Source of the DNA: JBBSUX01 sp038234045
GTDB taxonomy: Bacteria > Pseudomonadota > Gammaproteobacteria > Burkholderiales > Burkholderiaceae_C
Length of the DNA stretch: 6,902 nt
Assembly: GCA_038234045.1 (NCBI GenBank)
Contig: JBBSUX010000193.1
Span: forward strand, 1-6,902
Reading direction: 5' to 3'
Part shown: positions 6,251 through 6,902 of the stretch, piece by piece
How positions within the stretch are numbered: the first letter of the stretch is position 1
How the letters are laid out: every line of letters starts with the position of its first letter
Notes under the pieces: model-generated
What the model was told of the DNA's origin: nothing
Databases searched by the model: none
The model's input: the letters and a program-made list of their open reading frames with translations, nothing else
Made by a program: the position numbers and the translations under genes

Positions 6251-6902
6251 ATGACAGATCCAACCTCTTTCCTCTCCCCTGGCGCGGTCAGTGGCGCTTC
6301 GATCAGCGCACTTCCGGGCGGCGACATTCGCATCCTGCAGGCGCGCTATCTGCACGGCTCGAACATCTGGACTTACCGAGAGGTGCTGGAAGTTTGGCTC
6401 GACCTGGGCGAGTTCGAGCAATTCCCGTCCAACCTCATCCCCGGATTGAGCGATCGCCTGGTGGCCTGGTTGCCCGATCTGGTCGAGCACCATTGCGGTG
6501 TCGGGGAGCGCGGCGGCTTCCTGCAGCGGTTGGTAGGCGGCACCTGGATGGGTCATGTGCTGGAACACGTGATCATCGAACTGCTGAATCTGGCAGGCAT
6601 GCCCACCGCCTTCGGCCAGACCCGCGAAACCACCAAGAATGGCATCTACAAGATGGTCTTTCGTGCGCAGGACGAAGCCAGCGCACGTGTCGCGCTGGCG
6701 GAAGGTCACGCACTGCTGATGGCGGCTATCCGTAACGACGCCTTTGACGTCGCGAACGCAGCGCAACGCCTGCGCGCCCAGATCGACCGTTCCTTCCTCG
6801 GGCCGAGCACCGATTGCATCGTCCAAGCGGCGGCCGACCGGCGCATTCCGCACATACGGCTCAACGACGGCAATCTGGTGCAGCTCGGCTATGGCGCGCG
6901 CC
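6251..6902 (+). CDS. cphA: Cyanophycin synthetase, N-terminal part (cut by window end)
   Basis: The first 217 codons of a CphA-type enzyme, running off the window. CphA uses ATP to add aspartate to the cyanophycin backbone and arginine to the aspartate side chains, making a cytoplasmic nitrogen and carbon reserve. Residues from about 26 onward match the CphA N domain: IRILQARYLHGSNIWTYREV, then PSNLIPGLSDRL, then a strongly conserved block at about 87-125 (GGFLQRL, GTWMGHVLEH, LLNLAGMPTAFGQTRET). LGPSTDCIVQAA and IPHIRLNDGNLVQLGYGA follow, at the approach to the ATP-grasp domain. The ATP-grasp and Mur-ligase-like domains lie beyond the window. The first ~25 residues are an unconserved extension. 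An in-frame TAG at 6218-6220 means ATG 6251 is the first start available, though its Shine-Dalgarno is poor. Betaproteobacteria often carry two adjacent cphA copies; which one this is cannot be told from the N domain. Confidence 0.93.
   Translation, partial: MTDPTSFLSPGAVSGASISALPGGDIRILQARYLHGSNIWTYREVLEVWLDLGEFEQFPSNLIPGLSDRLVAWLPDLVEHHCGVGERGGFLQRLVGGTWMGHVLEHVIIELLNLAGMPTAFGQTRETTKNGIYKMVFRAQDEASARVALAEGHALLMAAIRNDAFDVANAAQRLRAQIDRSFLGPSTDCIVQAAADRRIPHIRLNDGNLVQLGYGAR

Noticed and set aside
6069..6263. N-terminal extension of the ABC transporter up to ATG 6263
   Set aside because: It would overlap the divergent cphA start, lacks family-like sequence and would leave no room for promoters. 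The region is simply free of stops in that frame.
1..6902. tRNA or rRNA genes, CRISPR arrays, insertion sequences, attachment sites
   Set aside because: No clover-leaf pattern, regularly spaced repeats, transposase or integrase signals, or terminal inverted repeats were seen. The queC deletion shows no inserted element.

Overview
The window is about 6.9 kb of GC-rich, gene-dense DNA. It most likely comes from a betaproteobacterial (Burkholderiales/Rhodocyclales-like) chromosome. The grounds are codon use, a GspF-type secretion protein, a cyanophycin synthetase beside the ABC transporter/DUF1854 pair that is commonly found with cyanophycin genes in that group, and a near-consensus FliA (sigma-28) promoter. 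The assignment is an inference from gene content; no species can be named.

Layout. (1) Bases 1-2292, plus strand: the 3' part of a type II secretion inner-membrane protein gene (gspF), a complete 5'-nucleotidase (PF06189-like), and a small exported protein with two EF-hand loops that probably starts at a TTG codon. (2) Bases 2281-2763, minus strand: a proline-rich protein of unknown function. It overlaps the EF-hand gene tail to tail by 12 bp and has its own sigma-28 promoter at 2821-2847. (3) Bases 2875-3295, minus strand: a wrecked queC (7-cyano-7-deazaguanine synthase). The PP-loop start is joined out of frame to the C-terminal third, and a TAA stands where the last zinc-binding cysteine should be. 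(4) Bases 3304-6068, minus strand: a DUF1854 protein and, upstream and overlapping by ATGA, a large ABC exporter-type half-transporter with an extra N-terminal domain. (5) Bases 6251-6902, plus strand: the start of cyanophycin synthetase (cphA), divergent from the transporter and cut by the window edge.

How they fit together. Regions 4 and 5 form a cyanophycin locus. CphA polymerises aspartate and arginine into a storage polymer, and the divergent transporter/DUF1854 pair is associated with that metabolism in a role that is not established. A 182-bp divergent region with a 6-bp dyad probably controls both directions. The queC remnant lies 8 bp downstream of DUF1854 and looks like a decayed passenger. 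The small sigma-28-controlled gene is unrelated to cyanophycin and points to the flagellar/chemotaxis regulon.

The observations most worth following up are the queC remnant, the sigma-28 promoter in front of an unrecognised gene, and the poorly understood ABC/DUF1854 pair. I did not find a convincing wholly new multi-gene system.
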